From assembly GCF_000222685.1 (NCBI RefSeq), contig NZ_AFWJ01000001.1:162864-226863 (forward strand): a stretch of DNA of 64,000 bases, in the 5' to 3' direction. Source of the stretch: Vibrio nigripulchritudo ATCC 27043. Lineage in GTDB: Bacteria > Pseudomonadota > Gammaproteobacteria > Enterobacterales > Vibrionaceae. This document shows, one piece after another, positions 61,147 through 64,000 of this stretch. The translations under genes were made by a program, and so were the position numbers. Position 1 is the stretch's first letter, and each line of letters begins with the position of its first letter. The notes under the pieces were generated by a model, which had not been told where the DNA came from, did not search any database, and saw nothing but the letters and a program-made list of their open reading frames with translations.

Positions 61147-63723
61147 ATGCGTCTCGATCGTTTTACCAGCAAATTCCAGGTTGCTATTTCTGACGCACAA
61201 TCCTTAGCACTCGGGCGCGATCATCAGTACATCGAGCCTGTCCATCTTATGGTGTCGCTGCTTAATCAAGATGGCAGTACCATTCGTCCACTGTTAACAA
61301 TGCTAAATGTGGATGTGGTTCAGCTTCGCTCAAAGTTAAGCGAAATGATGGATCGCCTACCCAAAGTCAGTGGAATTGGTGGTGACGTTCAACTGTCATC
61401 GGGAATGGGTACGCTCTTCAACATGTGCGACAAAGTGGCACAGAAGCGGCAAGACGCCTATATCTCCTCTGAAATTTTCCTTCTCGCAGCTATCGAAGAC
61501 AAAGGTCCTTTAGGGATCCTTTTGAAAGAGCTGGGCTTAACCGAGCAAAAAATCTCGGGGGCAATTGAAAAAGTGCGTGGAGGTCAGAAAGTAGAAGATC
61601 CTCACGCCGAAGATAAACGCCAAGCGCTCGAAAAATTTACCATTGATCTGACTGAACGTGCGGAACAGGGCAAGCTAGACCCGGTAATTGGTCGAGACGA
61701 TGAGATTCGTCGAACTATTCAGGTGCTTCAACGCCGCACCAAGAATAACCCTGTAATTATCGGTGAACCTGGTGTCGGTAAAACGGCTATTGTTGAGGGG
61801 CTTGCTCAGCGCATCATCAATAATGAAGTTCCGGAAGGGCTTCGCGGACGCAGAGTTTTGTCTCTGGACATGGGCTCTCTAGTTGCTGGTGCCAAATATC
61901 GTGGTGAATTTGAAGAAAGGCTGAAGTCGGTTCTCAACGAACTTTCCAAAGAAGAAGGCAATATCATTCTTTTCATCGATGAACTGCATACCATGGTAGG
62001 GGCAGGAAAAGGTGAAGGATCTATGGATGCAGGAAATATGTTGAAGCCTGCATTGGCTCGCGGAGAACTGCATTGCGTGGGCGCGACTACTCTGGATGAA
62101 TATCGGCAGTACATCGAAAAAGATCCCGCACTTGAACGTCGTTTCCAAAAAGTGCTGGTGGACGAACCTTCGGTGGAAGACACCGTTGCCATTCTTCGTG
62201 GGTTAAAAGAAAGGTACGAATTGCACCACCACGTGGAAATTACCGATCCGGCTATTGTTGCGGCTGCAAGTTTGTCACACCGCTACGTATCGGACCGACA
62301 GCTGCCTGACAAAGCGATCGATTTGATTGATGAAGCAGCTTCAAGTATTCGAATGCAAATAGACTCCAAGCCCGAGTCATTGGATAAGCTGGAACGAAAA
62401 ATCATCCAGCTTAAGATAGAGCAGCAAGCACTAGTCAATGAACACGATGATGCAAGTTCAAAGCGCTTAAAAGCCCTGAATTCAGAACTGGAAGAAAAAG
62501 AACGAGATTACTCAGAGCTAGAAGAAATCTGGAAAGCAGAAAAAGCGGCGCTTTCTGGTACTCAACATATAAAGAGTGAGTTAGAACAAGCGCGCATGGA
62601 TATGGACTTTGCTCGCCGAGCTGGCGACTTGAACCGTATGTCCGAGTTGCAATACGGACGTATTCCTGAGCTAGAGAAGCAGCTGGATCTGGCAACCCAA
62701 GCAGAAATGCAAGAAATGACGCTGTTGAAGAACAAAGTGTCAGACGCCGAAATAGCAGAAGTGCTCTCCAAGCAAACAGGGATTCCGGTATCCAAAATGT
62801 TGGAAGCGGAAAAAGAGAAGTTACTTCGAATGGAAGAAGTGCTTCATAAACGTGTGATTGGTCAGCAAGAAGCAGTTGAAGTGGTGTCCAATGCCATTCG
62901 ACGCAGTCGTGCAGGTTTATCGGACCCAAATAAGCCGATCGGTTCCTTCTTATTCTTAGGTCCGACTGGTGTGGGTAAAACCGAACTTTGCAAAACCTTG
63001 GCAAGTTTCATGTTCGACAGTGAAGATGCGATGGTACGTATCGATATGTCGGAATTTATGGAAAAACACTCGGTTGCAAGATTGGTGGGCGCGCCTCCTG
63101 GTTATGTCGGTTATGAAGAAGGTGGCTATTTAACAGAAGCCGTTCGCCGTAAGCCTTATTCCGTGATTCTTCTGGACGAAGTCGAAAAAGCACATCCAGA
63201 TGTATTTAATATCCTGCTTCAGGTTCTCGACGACGGTCGACTAACGGATGGACAGGGAAGAACTGTCGATTTCCGCAATACCGTAGTCATCATGACATCG
63301 AATCTTGGTTCCTCTCGTATTCAAGAGAACTTCGCGACGTTGGATTACGACGGAATGAAAGAAGAAGTAATGGAAGTGGTCAGCAAGCACTTCAGACCGG
63401 AATTCTTAAATCGTGTCGACGAAAGTGTGGTATTCCACCCACTGGGTAAAGAGCACATCAAGTCGATTGCTTCTATACAGCTCACTCGTTTAGGCAACCG
63501 AATGGCTGAAAAGGGATATGAGTTGGAAGTGTCGGAGAAAGCGTTGGATCTTATTTCAGAAGTTGGCTTTGACCCGGTTTATGGTGCGAGACCTCTTAAG
63601 AGAGCGATTCAGCAGAGTGTCGAAAACCCACTAGCCAAAGCGATTCTTGCTGGAAAGGTGAATCCAGATAAGAAAGTCCAGCTATTAGTGAATAAGGACA
63701 GAATCATTGCTCACCAAGCTTAG
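61147..63723 (+). CDS. clpB: ATP-dependent disaggregase chaperone ClpB
   Basis: ClpB is a hexameric AAA+ disaggregase acting with DnaK-DnaJ-GrpE. The ATG at 61147 ([18 protein letters not shown]) has GGAGG six bases upstream and gives 858 residues (E. coli 857); a TTG four codons earlier is not needed. Domains: N-domain (1-145), AAA-1 with Walker [10 protein letters not shown] and FIDELH, the coiled-coil M-domain (about 405-525), AAA-2 with GPTGVGKTE and [12 protein letters not shown], then the C-domain. A heat-shock promoter precedes it and a terminator follows. The rRNA operon promoters come next, as with E. coli clpB-rrnG. Confidence 0.97.
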   Translation: MRLDRFTSKFQVAISDAQSLALGRDHQYIEPVHLMVSLLNQDGSTIRPLLTMLNVDVVQLRSKLSEMMDRLPKVSGIGGDVQLSSGMGTLFNMCDKVAQKRQDAYISSEIFLLAAIEDKGPLGILLKELGLTEQKISGAIEKVRGGQKVEDPHAEDKRQALEKFTIDLTERAEQGKLDPVIGRDDEIRRTIQVLQRRTKNNPVIIGEPGVGKTAIVEGLAQRIINNEVPEGLRGRRVLSLDMGSLVAGAKYRGEFEERLKSVLNELSKEEGNIILFIDELHTMVGAGKGEGSMDAGNMLKPALARGELHCVGATTLDEYRQYIEKDPALERRFQKVLVDEPSVEDTVAILRGLKERYELHHHVEITDPAIVAAASLSHRYVSDRQLPDKAIDLIDEAASSIRMQIDSKPESLDKLERKIIQLKIEQQALVNEHDDASSKRLKALNSELEEKERDYSELEEIWKAEKAALSGTQHIKSELEQARMDMDFARRAGDLNRMSELQYGRIPELEKQLDLATQAEMQEMTLLKNKVSDAEIAEVLSKQTGIPVSKMLEAEKEKLLRMEEVLHKRVIGQQEAVEVVSNAIRRSRAGLSDPNKPIGSFLFLGPTGVGKTELCKTLASFMFDSEDAMVRIDMSEFMEKHSVARLVGAPPGYVGYEEGGYLTEAVRRKPYSVILLDEVEKAHPDVFNILLQVLDDGRLTDGQGRTVDFRNTVVIMTSNLGSSRIQENFATLDYDGMKEEVMEVVSKHFRPEFLNRVDESVVFHPLGKEHIKSIASIQLTRLGNRMAEKGYELEVSEKALDLISEVGFDPVYGARPLKRAIQQSVENPLAKAILAGKVNPDKKVQLLVNKDRIIAHQA

Positions 63724-63743
63724 ATTCGAAAAGTGTGATTAAT

Positions 63744-63768
63744 AAAAGAGGGATTTATCCCTCTTTTT
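63744..63768 (+). terminator. Intrinsic terminator after clpB
   Basis: AAAAGAGGGA-TTTA-TCCCTCTTTT hairpin running into T's. Confidence 0.88.
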
Positions 63769-63842
63769 GCTTATTTGCAGCGCGCTTTGATGTAATTCTG
63801 AGCAATCAAACGCTTGGCATGAACTTTTTTTCAAATTTGGGG

Positions 63843-63870
63843 TTGCGCCATTAAACGAAGTCCCTATAAT
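63843..63870 (+). promoter_or_regulatory. rRNA operon promoter P1
   Basis: -35 TTGCGC and a perfect -10 TATAAT with 16-bp spacing, then a GC-rich discriminator GCCGCCTC. An A/T-tract UP-element-like stretch (63821-63838) lies just upstream. This is the form of stringently controlled rrn P1 promoters. Confidence 0.85.
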
Positions 63871-63933
63871 GCCGCCTCGTTGTCACGGATTAATCGCGAT
63901 AACAGGGCAAATTAACTGAGTTGAAAAAAGTGT

Positions 63934-63961
63934 TTGACACAACAACTTAACTGGCTAAAAT
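63934..63961 (+). promoter_or_regulatory. rRNA operon promoter P2
   Basis: A consensus -35 TTGACA and -10 TAAAAT, 16 bp apart, about 90 bp after P1, with discriminator GTCCGTCCGC. The leader continues to the right edge; boxA and 16S rRNA are not yet reached. Confidence 0.85.
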
Positions 63962-64000
63962 GTCCGTCCGCTTTGAGAGAAAAACTTCTCGAAAAGCCAA

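Noticed and set aside
62435-63004. 189-codon frame antisense to clpB
   Set aside because: Shadow frame, low-complexity Leu/Phe/Ser content, no RBS.

Overview
The window is a gene-dense stretch of a gammaproteobacterial chromosome with a clear Vibrionaceae signature, most likely a Vibrio main chromosome. The gene order srmB-trmN6 ... fldB/xerD-dsbC-recJ-prfB-lysS-vpsR ... mutH/rppH-ptsP-lgt-thyA ... nptA-nhaR-hlyU-rpsT/murJ-ribF-ileS-lspA-fkpB-ispH ... nagZ/btsRS-aroF-tyrA ... ettA/slt-trpR-yjjX-GGDEF/EAL-pheA-raiA-bamD/rluD-pgeF-clpB-rrn matches what I know of Vibrio core synteny. VpsR, HlyU, NptA and an MbaA-like protein are family markers. I see no prophage, insertion sequence, integron, CRISPR array or tRNA gene; the window is almost entirely vertically inherited core genome. 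The species cannot be named from this window.

Layout. 1-5.5 kb: end of an unidentified gene, RNA helicase SrmB, tRNA methylase TrmN6, BrnQ transporter, flavodoxin FldB. 4.6-10.9 kb: the xerD-dsbC-recJ-prfB-lysS run, with prfB carrying the classical +1 programmed frameshift. 11-13.3 kb: the biofilm regulator VpsR, then a small-ORF/DUF1127 locus preceded by a 30-bp perfect palindrome. 13.3-21.5 kb: aldo-keto reductase Tas, a small unknown protein, MutH, and divergently rppH-ptsP-TSUP-lgt-thyA. The roughly 630-bp mutH/rppH gap holds a cluster of DnaA boxes and corresponds by position to E. coli DARS2. 21.8-33 kb: Na/phosphate cotransporter, NhaR, HlyU, ribosomal protein S20, MurJ and the ribF-ileS-lspA-fkpB-ispH run. 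33-44.6 kb is the most accessory part: a hybrid histidine kinase, a short CstA-type pyruvate transporter, a cytosolic AmiC-like binding protein, a lipoprotein, the peptidoglycan-recycling set murQ-anmK-nagZ, and the pyruvate-sensing BtsS/BtsR pair. 44.6-57.7 kb: aroF-tyrA behind TyrR boxes, an M23 peptidase, a PilZ protein, EttA, Slt, TrpR, YjjX, an MbaA-like GGDEF/EAL protein, and pheA behind a Phe-codon attenuator (pheL). 57.7-64 kb: RaiA, BamD, RluD, PgeF, ClpB with a heat-shock promoter, and the tandem promoters of an rRNA operon whose genes lie past the right edge.

How the genes fit together. Three themes recur: aromatic amino acid control (aroF-tyrA, trpR, pheL-pheA), cell-wall synthesis and recycling (murJ, lgt, lspA, slt, M23 peptidase, murQ, anmK, nagZ, pgeF, bamD), and c-di-GMP/biofilm control (vpsR, PilZ, MbaA-like). 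I found no obviously new multi-gene system. The most rewarding items are regulatory: the DARS2-like locus, the pheL attenuator, the TyrR operators, the palindrome and small ORF before the DUF1127 gene, and the GGDEF/EAL receptor lacking its usual NspS partner gene.
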